The translations under genes were made by a program, and so were the position numbers. From Pieris napi (lineage: Eukaryota; Arthropoda; Insecta; Lepidoptera; Pieridae), in the NCBI RefSeq assembly GCF_905475465.1, contig NC_062236.1:7698001-7762000 (forward strand): a stretch of DNA of 64,000 nt, written 5' to 3'. The notes under the pieces were generated by a model. The model made no database searches, was not told where the DNA came from, and worked only from the letters and a program-made list of their open reading frames with translations. Every line of letters starts with the position of its first letter. Within the stretch, counting starts at the first letter, position 1. Positions 9,449 to 19,920 of the stretch are shown piece by piece.

Positions 9449-10985
9449 AAAGAGTTCCAGCACTAAGGCTGACGGGAATGCGCCTGATTTATGTTATTTC
9501 AACATATCTTTCAGGCCAGAACCCGTAACACATTCTCAAAAGAGCTCCAGCACTAAGGCTGACGGGGCTTCGCCTGATTTATGTTATTTCAACATATCTT
9601 TCAGGTAGGCACCCATAACACACTCTCAAAAGAGCTCCAGCACTAAGGCTGACGGGACTGCGCCTGATTTATGTTATTTCAACATATCTTTCAGGTAGGC
9701 ACCCGTAACACACTCTCAAAAGAGCTCCAGCACTAAGGCTGACGAGACTGCGCCTGAGTTATGTTATTTCAACATATCTTTCAGGCAAGAACCCGTAACA
9801 CACTCTCAAAGAGCTCCAGCACTAAGGCTGACGGGGCTTCCCCTGATTTATGTTATTTCAACATATCTTTCAGGTAGGCACCCGTAACACACTCTCAAAA
9901 GAGCTCCAGCACTAAGGCTGTGTCAGGGACTGCGCCTGATTTGTGTTCTTTCAGGTAGGCACCCGTAACACACTCTCAAAAGAGCTCCAGCACTAAGGCT
10001 GCCGGAACTGCGCCTGATTTATGTTATTTCAACATATCTTTCAGGCCAGAACCCGTAACACACTCTCAAAGAGCTCCAGCACTAAGGCTGACGGGGCTTC
10101 CCCTGATTTATGTTATTTCAACATATCTTTCAGTTAGGCACCCGTAACACACTCTCAAAAGAGTTCCAACACTAAGGCTGACGGGAATGCGCCTGATTTA
10201 TGTTATTTCAACATATCTTTCAGGCCAGAACCCGTAACACATTCTCAAAAGAGCTCCAGCACTAAGGCTGACGGGGCTTCCCCTGATTTATGTTATTTCA
10301 ACATATCTTTCAGGTAGGCACCCGTAACACACTCTCAAAAGAGTTCCAGCACTAAGGCTGACGGGAATGCGCCTGATTTATGTTATTTCAACATATCTTT
10401 CAGGCCAGAACCCGTAACACATTCTCAAAAGAGCTCCAGCACTAAGGCTGACGGGACTGCGCCTGATTTATGTTATTTCAACATATCTTTCAGGTAGGCA
10501 CCCGTAACACACTCTCAAAAGAGTTCCAGCACTAAGGCTGACGGGAATGCGCCTGATTTATTTAATTTCAATATATCTTTCAGGCCAGAACCCGTTACAC
10601 ACTCTCAAAAGAGCTCGAGCCCTAAGGCTGACGGGGCTTCCCCTGATTTATGTTATTTCAACATATCTTTCAGGTAGGCACCCGTAACACACTCTAAAAA
10701 GAGCTCCAGCACTAAGGCTGACGGGACTGCGCCTGATTTATGTTATTTCAACATATCTTTCAGGCCAGAACACGTAACACACTCTCAAAGAGCTCCAGCA
10801 CTAAGGCTGACGGGGCTTCCCCTGATTTATGTTATTTCAACATATCTTTCAGGTAGGCACCCGTAACACACTCTCAAAAGAGCTCCAGCACTAAGGCTGA
10901 CGGGGCTTCGCCTGATTTATGTTATTTCAACATATCTTTCAGGTAGGCACCCGTAACACACTCTCAAAAGAACTCCAGCACTAAG
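9449..10985 (+). repeat. B block 4, restarting out of register after the island
   Basis: The satellite resumes at AAAGAGTTCCAGCAC and is collinear with 8127-9008 (offset 1322; GCTGCCGG 8676 to 9998). It diverges near 10330, where AGTTCCAGCAC monomers replace the expected TCTAAAAAGAG monomer. It then carries the TTTATTTAATTTC and CTCGAGCCCTAAGG markers also seen near 5611 and 5672. It ends with AAAAGAACTCCAGCAC at the B-to-A junction. Confidence 0.9.
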
Positions 10986-13900
10986 GCTGTGTCAGGGACT
11001 GCGCCTGATTTGTGTTCTTTCAGGTCAGCATCCATAACACTCTTAAAAGAGCTCCAGCACTTAGGCTGTGTCAGGGACTGCGCCTGATTTGTGTTCTTTC
11101 AGGTCAGCACCCGTAACACTCTCAAAAGAGCTCCAGCACTAAGGCTGTGTCAGGGACTGCGCCTGATTTGTGTTCTTTCAGGATTGCACCCAAAACACTC
11201 TCAAAAGAGCTCCAGCACTAAGGCTGTGTCAGGGACTGCGCCTGATTTGTGTTCTTTCAGGTCAGCATCCATAACACTCTTAAAAGAGCTCCAGCACTAA
11301 GGCTGTGTCAGGGACTGCGTCTGATTTGTGTTCTTTCAGGTCAGCATCCATAACACTCTCAAAAGAGCTCCAGCACTAAGGCTGTGTCAGGGACTGCGCC
11401 CGATTTGTGTTCTTTCAGGTCAGCACCCGTAACAATCTCAAAAGAGCTCCAGCACTAAGGCTGTGTCAGGGACTGCGCCTGATTTGTGTTCTTTCAGGTC
11501 AGCATCCATAACACTCTCAAAAGAGCTCCAGAACTAAGGCTGGTCAGGGACTGCGCCTGATTTGTGTTCTTTCAGGTCAGCATCCATAACACTCTTAAAA
11601 GAGCTCCAGCACTTAGGCTGTGTCAGGGACTGCGCCTGATTTGTGTTCTTTCAGGTTTGCACCCATAACACTCTCAAAAGAGCTCCAGCACTAAGGCTGT
11701 GTCAGGGACTGCGCCTGATTTGTGTTCTTTCAGGTCAGCATCCATAACACTCTCAAAAGAGCTCCAGCACTAAGGCTGTGTCAGGGACTGCGCCTGATTT
11801 GTGTTCTTTCAGGTTTGCACCCATAACACTCTCAAAAGAGCTCCAGCACTAAGGCTGTGTCAGGGACTGCGCCTGATTTGTGTTCTTTCAGGTCAGCACC
11901 CGTAACACTCTCAAAAGAGCTCCAGCACTAAGGCTGTGTCAGGGACTGCGCCTGATTTGTGTTCTTTCAGGTCAGCATCCATAACACTCTTAAAAGAGCT
12001 CCAGCACTAAGGCTGTGTCAGGGACTGCGTCTGATTTGTGTTCTTTCAGGTCAGCATCCATAACACTCTCAAAAGAGCTCCAGCACTAAGGCTGTGTCAG
12101 GGACTGCGCCTGATTTGTGTTCTTTCAGGTCAGCATCCATAACACTCTTAAAAGAGCTCCAGCACTAAGGCTGTGTCAGGGACTGCGTCTGATTTGTGTT
12201 CTTTCAGGTCAGCATCCATAACACTCTTAAAAGAGCTCCAGCACTAAGGCTGTGTCAGGGACTGTGCCTGATTTGTGTTCTTTCAACACATCTTTCAGGT
12301 TTGCACCCATAACACTCTCAAAAGAGCTCCAGCACTAAGGCTGTGTCAGGGAATGCGCCTGATTTGTGTTCTTTCAGGTAAGCATCCATAACACTCTCAA
12401 AAGAGCTCCAGCACTAAGGCTGTGTCAGGGACTGCGCCTGATTTGTGTTCTTTCAACACATCTTTCAGGTTTGCATCCATAACACTCTCAAAAGAGCTCC
12501 AGCACTAAGGCTGTGTCAGGGACTGCGCCTGATTTGTGTTCTATCAACACATCTTTCAGGTTTGCACCCATAACACTCTCAAAAGAGCTCCAGCACTAAG
12601 GCTGTGTCAGGGACTGCGCCTGATTTGTGTTCTTTCAGGTCAGCATCCATAACACTCTTAAAAGAGCTCCAGCACTAAGGCTGTGTCAGGAACTGCGCCT
12701 GATTTGTGTTCTTTCAGGTCAGCATCCATAACACTCTCAAAAGAGCTCCAGCACTAAGGCTGTGTCAGGGACTGCGCCTGATTTGTGTTCTTTCAGGTCA
12801 GCATCCATAACACTCTTTAAAGAGCTCCAGCACTAAGGCTGTGTCAGGGACTGCGTCTGATTTGTGTTCTTTCAGGTCAGCATCCATAACACTCTTAAAA
12901 GAGCTCCAGCACTAAGGCTGTGTCAGGGACTGTGCCTGATTTGTGTTCTTTCAACACATCTTTCAGGTTTGCACCCATAACACTCTCAAAAGAGCTCCAG
13001 CACTAAGGCTGTGTCAGGGAATGCGCCTGATTTGTGTTCTTTCAGGTAAGCATCCATAACACTCTCAAAAGAGCTCCAGCACTAAGGCTGTGTCAGGGAC
13101 TGCGCCTGATTTGTGTTCTTTCAGGTCAGCATCCATAACACTCTTAAAAGAGCTCCAGCACTAAGGCTGTGTCAGGGACTGCACCTGATTTGTGTTCTTT
13201 CAGGTCAGCATCCATAACACTCTCAAAAGAGCTCCAGCACTAAGGCTGTGTCAGGGACTGCGCCTGATTTGTGTTCTTTCAGGTCAGCATCCATAACACT
13301 CTCAAAAGAGCTCCAGCACTAAGGCTGTGTCAGGGACTGCGCCTGATTTGTGTTCTTTCAGGTCAGCACCCGTAACACTCTCAAAAGAGCTCCAGCGCTA
13401 AGGCTGTGTCAGGGACTGCGCCTGATTTGTGTTATTTCAACACATCTTTCAGGTTTGCACCCATAACACTCTTAAAAGAGCTCCAGCACTAAGTCTGTGT
13501 CAGGGACTGCGCCTGATTTGTGTTCTTTCAGGTCAGCATCCATAACACTCTCAAAAGAGCTCCAGCACTAAGGCTGTGTCAGGGACTGCGCCTGATTTGT
13601 GTTCTTTCAGGTCAGCATCCATAACACTCTCAAAAGAGCTCCAGCACTAAGGCTGTGTCAGGGACTGCGCCTGATTTGTGTTCTTTCAGGTTTGCACCCA
13701 TAACACTCTCAAAAGAGCTCCAGCACTAAGGCTGTGTCAGGGACTGCGCCTGATTTGTGTTCTTTCAGGTTTGCACCCATAACACTCTCAAAAGAGCTCC
13801 AGCACTAAGGCTGTGTCAGGGACTGCGCCTGATTTGTGTTCTTTCAGGTCAGCATCCATAACACTCTTAAAAGAGCTCCAGCACTAAGGCTGTGTCAGGG

Positions 13901-14400
13901 ACTGCGCCTGATTTGTGTTCTTTCAGGTCAGCATCCATAACACTCTCAAAAGAGCTCCAGCACTAAGGCTGTGTCAGGGACTGCGCCTGATTTGTGTTCT
14001 TTCAGGTTTGCACCCATAACACTCTCAAAAGAGCTCCAGCACTAAGGCTGTGTCAGGGACTGCGTCTGATTTGTGTTCTTTCAGGTCAGCATCCATAACA
14101 CTCTTAAAAGAGCTCCAGCACTAAGGCTGTGTCAGGGACTGCGCCTGATTTGTGTTCTTTCAGGTCAGCATCCATAACACTCTTAAAAGAGCTCCAGCAC
14201 TAAGGCTGTGTCAGGGACTGCGCCTGATTTGTGTTCTTTCAACACATCTTTCAGGTTTGCACCCATAACACTCTCAAAAGAGCTCCAGCACTAAGGCTGT
14301 GTCAGGGACTGCGCCTGATTTGTGTTCTTTCAGGTCAGGACCCGTAACACTCTCAAAAGAGCTCCAGCGCTAAGGCTGTGTCAGGGACTGCGCCTGATTT
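10700..14400 (+). repeat. Long-range duplicate, left copy (pairs with 36.7-40.15 kb)
   Basis: Matched landmarks include the B-to-A junction (10986/36983), CGATTTGTG (11401/37398), TGGTCAGGGA (11541/37538) and ACTGTGCCTG (12261/38258), all at offset 25,997. The offset falls to 25,906 at GTTCTATCAAC (12535/38441) and to 25,748 at CACTCTTTAA (12811/38559), GTGTTATTTC (13429/39177) and 14331/40079. These steps equal the loss of one 91-bp and then two 79-bp monomers in the right copy. Confidence 0.88.
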
Positions 14401-17400
14401 GTGTTCTTTCAACACATCTTTCAGGTTTGCACCCATAACACTCTTAAAAGAGCTCCAGCACTAAGGCTGTGTCAGGGACTGCGCCTGATTTGTGTTCTTT
14501 CAGGTCAGCATCTATAACACTCTCAAAAGAGCTCCAGCACTAAGGCTGTGTCAGGGACTGCGCCTGATTTGTGTTCTTTCAGGTCAGCATCCATAACACT
14601 CTCAAAAGAGCTCCAGCACTAAGGCTGTGTCAGGGACTGCGCCTGATTTGTGTTCTTTCAGGTCAGCACCCGTAACACTCTCAAAAGAGCTCCAGCGCTA
14701 AGGCTGTGTCAGGGACTGCGCCTGATTTGTGTTCTTTCAACACATCTTTCAGGTTTGCACCCATAACACTCTTAAAAGAGCTCCAGCACTAAGGCTGTGT
14801 CAGGGACTGCGCCTGATTTGTGTTCTTTCAGGTCAGCATCCATAACACTCTCAAAAGAGCTCCAGCACTAAGGCTGTGTCAGGGACTGCGCCTGATTTGT
14901 GTTCTTTCAGGTCAGCATCCATAACACTCTTAAAAGAGCTCCAGCACTAAGGCTGTGTCAGGGACTGCGCCTGATTTGTGTTCTTTCAGGTCAGCATCCA
15001 TAACACTCCCAAAAGAGCTCCAGCACTAAGGCTGTGTCAGGGACTGCGCCTGATTTGTGTTCTTTCAGGTCAGCATCCATAACACTCTCAAAAGAGCTCC
15101 AGCACTAAGGCTGTGTCAGGGACTGCGCCTGATTTGTGTTCTTTCAGGTCAGCATCCATAACACTCTTAAAAAAGCTCCAGCACTAAGGCTGTGTCAGGG
15201 ACTGCGCCTGATTTGTGTTCTTTCAGGTCAGCATCCATAACACTCTCAAAAGAGCTCCAGCACTAAGGCTGTGTCAGGGACTGCGCCTGATTTGTGTTCT
15301 TTCAGGTCAGCATCCATAACACTCTTAAAAGAGCTCCAGCACTAAGGCTGTGTCAGGGACTGCGCCTGATTTGTGTTCTTTCAAGTCAGCATCCATAACA
15401 CTCTCAAAAGAGCTCCAGCACTAAGGCTGTGTCAGGGACTGCGCCTGATTTGTGTTCTTTCAGGTTTGCACCCATAACACTCTCAAAAGAGCTCCAGCAC
15501 TAAGGCTGTGTCAGGGACTGCGCCTGATTTGTGTTCTTTCAGGTCAGCATCCATAACACTCTTAAAAGAGCTCCAGCACTAAGGCTGTGTCAGGGACTGC
15601 GCCTGATTTGTGTTCTTTCAGGTCAGCATCCATAACACTCTCAAAAGAGCTCCAGCACTAAGGCTGTGTCAGGGACTGCGCCTGATTTGTGTTCTTTCAG
15701 GTCAGCATCCATAACACTCTCAAAAGAGCTCCAGCACTAAGGCTGTGTCAGGGACTGCGCCTGATTTGTGTTCTTTTAGGTCAGCATCCATAACACTCTC
15801 AAAAGAGCTCCAGCACTAAGGCTGTGTCAGGGACTGCGCCTGATTTGTGTTCTTTCAGGTCAGCATCCATAACACTCTCAAAAGAGCTCCAGCACTAAGG
15901 CTGTGTCAGGGACTGCGCCTGATTTGTGTTCTTTCAGGTCAGCATCCATAACACTCTCAAAAGAGCTCCAGCACTAAGGCTGTGTCAGGGATTGCGCCTG
16001 ATTTGTGTTCTTTCAGGTCAGCATCCATCACACTCTCAAAAGAGCTCCAGCACTAAGGCTGTGTCAGGGACTGCGCCTGATTTGTGTTCTTTCAGGTCAG
16101 CATCCATAACACTCTTAAAAGAGCTCCAGCACTAAGGCTGTGTCAGGGACTGCGCCTGATTTGTGTTCTTTCAGGTCAGCATCCATAACACTCTCAAAAG
16201 AGCTCCAGCACTAAGGCTGTGTCAGGGACTGCGCCTGATTTGTGTTCTTTCAGGTTTGCACCCATAACACTCTCAAAAGAGCTCCAGCACTAAGGCTGTG
16301 TCAGGGACTGCGCCTGATTTGTGTTCTTTCAGGTCAGCATCCATAACACTCTTAAAAGAGCTCCAGCACTAAGGCTGTGTCAGGGACTGCGCCTGATTTG
16401 TGTTCTTTCAGGTCAGCATCCATAACACTCTCAAAAGAGCTCCAGCACTAAGGCTGTGTCAGGGACTGCGCCTGATTTGTGTTCTTTCAGGTTTGCACCC
16501 ATAACACTCTCAAAAGAGCTCCAGCACTAAGGCTGTGTCAGGGACTGCGCCTGATTTGTGTTCTTTCAGGTTTGCACCCATAACACTCTCAAAAGAGCTC
16601 CAGCACTAAGGCTGTGTCAGGGACTGCGCCTGATTTGTGTTCTTTCAGGTCAGCATCCATAACACTCTTAAAAGAGCTCCAGCACTAAGGCTGTGTCAGG
16701 GACTGCGCCTGATTTGTGTTCTTTCAGGTCAGCATCCATAACACTCTCAAAAGAGCTCCAGCACTAAGGCTGTGTCAGGGACTGCGCCTGATTTGTGTTC
16801 TTTCAGGTCAGCATCCATAACACTCCCAAAAGAGCTCCAGCACTAAGGCTGTGTCAGGGACTGCGCCTGATTTGTGTTCTTTCAGGTTTGCACCCATAAC
16901 ACTCTCAAAAGAGCTCCAGCACTAAGGCTGTGTCAGGGACTGCGCCTGATTTGTGTTCTTTCAGGTTTGCACCCATAACACTCTCAAAAGAGCTCCAGCA
17001 CTAAGGCTGTGTCAGGGACTGCGCCTGATTTGTGTTCTTTCAGGTCAGCATCCATAACACTCTTAAAAGAGCTCCAGCACTAAGGCTGTGTCAGGGACTG
17101 CGCCTGATTTGTGTTCTTTCAGGTCAGCATCCATAACACTCTCAAAAGAGCTCCAGCACTAAGGCTGTGTCAGGGACTGCGCCTGATTTGTGTTCTTTCA
17201 GGTTTGCACCCATAACACTCTCAAAAGAGCTCCAGCACTAAGGCTGTGTCAGGGACTGCGTCTGATTTGTGTTCTTTCAGGTCAGCATCCATAACACTCT
17301 TAAAAGAGCTCCAGCACTAAGGCTGTGTCAGGGACTGCGCCTGATTTGTGTTCTTTCAGGTCAGCATCCATAACACTCTTAAAAGAGCTCCAGCACTAAG

Positions 17401-19920
17401 GCTGTGTCAGGGACTGCGCCTGATTTGTGTTCTTTCAACACATCTTTCAGGTTTGCACCCATAACACTCTCAAAAGAGCTCCAGCACTAAGGCTGTGTCA
17501 GGGACTGCGCCTGATTTGTGTTCTTTCAGGTCAGCACCCGTAACACTCTCAAAAGAGCTCCAGCGCTAAGGCTGTGTCAGGGACTGCGCCTGATTTGTGT
17601 TCTTTCAACACATCTTTCAGGTTTGCACCCATAACACTCTTAAAAGAGCTCCAGCACTAAGGCTGTGTCAGGGACTGCGCCTGATTTGTGTTCTTTCAGG
17701 TCAGCATCCATAACACTCTCAAAAGAGCTCCAGCACTAAGGCTGTGTCAGGGACTGCGCCTGATTTGTGTTCTTTCAGGTCAGCATCCATAACACTCTTA
17801 AAAGAGCTCCAGCACTAAGGCTGTGTCAGGGACTGCGCCTGATTTGTGTTCTTTCAGGTCAGCATCCATAACACTCTCAAAAGAGCTCCAGCACTAAGGC
17901 TGTGTCAGGGACTGCGCCTGATTTGTGTTCTTTTAGGTCAGCATCCATAACACTCTCAAAAGAGCTCCAGCACTAAGGCTGTGTCAGGGACTGCGCCTGA
18001 TTTGTGTTCTTTCAGGTCAGCATCCATAACACTCTCAAAAGAGCTCCAGCACTAAGGCTGTGTCAGGGACTGCGCCTGATTTGTGTTCTTTCAGGTCAGC
18101 ATCCATAACACTCTCAAAAGAGCTCCAGCACTAAGGCTGTGTCAGGGACTGCGCCTGATTTGTGTTCTTTCAGGTCAGCATCCATCACACTCTCAAAAGA
18201 GCTCCAGCACTAAGGCTGTGTCAGGGACTGCGCCTGATTTGTGTTCTTTCAGGTCAGCATCCATAACACTCTTAAAAGAGCTCCAGCACTAAGGCTGTGT
18301 CAGGGACTGCGCCTGATTTGTGTTCTTTCAGGTCAGCATCCATAACACTCTCAAAAGAGCTCCAGCACTAAGGCTGTGTCAGGGACTGCGCCTGATTTGT
18401 GTTCTTTCAGGTTTGCACCCATAACACTCTCAAAAGAGCTCCAGCACTAAGGCTGTGTCAGGGACTGCGCCTGATTTGTGTTCTTTCAGGTCAGCATCCA
18501 TAACACTCTTAAAAGAGCTCCAGCACTAAGGCTGTGTCAGGGACTGCGCCTGATTTGTGTTCTTTCAGGTCAGCATCCATAACACTCTCAAAAGAGCTCC
18601 AGCACTAAGGCTGTGTCAGGGACTGCGCCTGATTTGTGTTCTTTCAGGTTTGCACCCATAACACTCTCAAAAGAGCTCCAGCACTAAGGCTGTGTCAGGG
18701 ACTGCGCCTGATTTGTGTTCTTTCAGGTTTGCACCCATAACACTCTCAAAAGAGCTCCAGCACTAAGGCTGTGTCAGGGACTGCGCCTGATTTGTGTTCT
18801 TTCAGGTTTGCACCCATAACACTCTCAAAAGAGCTCCAGCACTAAGGCTGTGTCAGGGACTGCGCCTGATTTGTGTTCTTTCAGGTCAGCATCCATAACA
18901 CTCTTAAAAGAGCTCCAGCACTAAGGCTGTGTCAGGGACTGCGCCTGATTTGTGTTCTTTCAGGTCAGCATCCATAACACTCTCAAAAGAGCTCCAGCAC
19001 TAAGGCTGTGTCAGGGACTGCGCCTGATTTGTGTTATTTCAACACATCTTTCAGGTTTGCACCCATAACACTCTTAAAAGAGCTCCAGCACTAAGGCTGT
19101 GTCAGGGACTGCGCCTGATTTGTGTTCTTTCAGGTCAGCATCCATAACACTCTCAAAAGAGCTCCAGCACTAAGGCTGTGTCAGGGACTGCGCCTGATTT
19201 GTGTTCTTTCAGGTCAGCATCCATAACACTCTCAAAAGAGCTCCAGCACTAAGGCTGTGTCAGGGACTGCGCCTGATTTGTGTTCTTTCAGGTTTGCACC
19301 CATAACACTCTCAAAAGAGCTCCAGCACTAAGGCTGTGTCAGGGACTGCGCCTGATTTGTGTTCTTTCAGGTTTGCACCCATAACACTCTCAAAAGAGCT
19401 CCAGCACTAAGGCTGTGTCAGGGACTGCGCCTGATTTGTGTTCTTTCAGGTCAGCATCCATAACACTCTTAAAAGAGCTCCAGCACTAAGGCTGTGTCAG
19501 GGACTGCGCCTGATTTGTGTTCTTTCAGGTCAGCATCCATAACACTCTCAAAAGAGCTCCAGCACTAAGGCTGTGTCAGGGACTGCGCCTGATTTGTGTT
19601 CTTTCAGGTTTGCACCCATAACACTCTCAAAAGAGCTCCAGCACTAAGGCTGTGTCAGGGACTGCGTCTGATTTGTGTTCTTTCAGGTCAGCATCCATAA
19701 CACTCTTAAAAGAGCTCCAGCACTAAGGCTGTGTCAGGGACTGCGCCTGATTTGTGTTCTTTCAGGTCAGCATCCATAACACTCTCAAAAGAGCTCCAGC
19801 ACTAAGGCTGTGTCAGGGACTGCGCCTGATTTGTGTTCTTTCAGGTTTGCACCCATAACACTCTCAAAAGAGCTCCAGCACTAAGGCTGTGTCAGGGACT
19901 GCGCCTGATTTGTGTTCTTT
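14331..19920 (+). repeat. 5590-bp superrepeat, copy 1
   Basis: Landmarks repeat at +5590: CAGGTCAGGACCCG (14331/19921), ACACTCCC (15003/20593), TTAAAAAAGCTCC (15168/20758), TCAAGTCAGC (15381/20971) and GTGTTATTTC (19031/24621). The length equals 70 monomers of 79 bp plus five 12-bp inserts, and five long monomers are visible (near 14410, 14738, 17437, 17605 and 19039). Phase is chosen at the first landmark and is arbitrary. A nested near-repeat at offset 2157 (27 x 79 + 2 x 12) links 15.7-16.6 kb with 17.9-18.8 kb. Confidence 0.9.
15821..15899 (+). repeat. Exemplar A monomer, 79 bp
   Basis: This is a representative short monomer, phased to begin at GCTGTGTCAGG. In order it holds a TCAGG/CCTGA inverted repeat around GACTGCG, a pyrimidine-rich TTGTGTTCTTTCAG, a variable segment, TAACACTC, then AAAAGAGCTCCAGCACTAAG. 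Four variable-segment subtypes recur: GTCAGCATCCATAAC with CTCAAAA; the same with CTTAAAA; GTTTGCACCCATAAC; and GTCAGCACCCGTAAC, which is usually followed by CAGCGCTAAG instead of CAGCACTAAG. The order of subtypes gives the higher-order repeats their identity. Confidence 0.95.

Noticed and set aside
9217..9528. 103-codon plus-strand frame spanning the island
   Set aside because: It starts at a GTG in satellite, crosses the island and ends in satellite. The island part has no recognisable domain and low-complexity Lys/Thr/Asn content. The minus-strand promoter and donor reading explains the island better.
15821..15899. CENP-B box
   Set aside because: No monomer type contains the TTCG...CGGG core arrangement of the CENP-B box, so centromere identity cannot be argued from this motif.
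15821..15978. Dimer length of 158 bp as nucleosome-phasing unit
   Set aside because: Two A monomers approach nucleosome length, but 91- and 90-bp monomers break the phase often, and nothing in the sequence shows phasing.
15926..16135. Recurring 64-75 codon open frames (also at 1507, 3697, 11091, 18083, 21516, 32653, 63067 and others)
   Set aside because: They are translations of three consecutive monomers read in three phases. Most need GTG starts, all end at the TAA of the monomer, and they recur only because the satellite recurs. No ribosome-binding site, domain or codon bias is seen.
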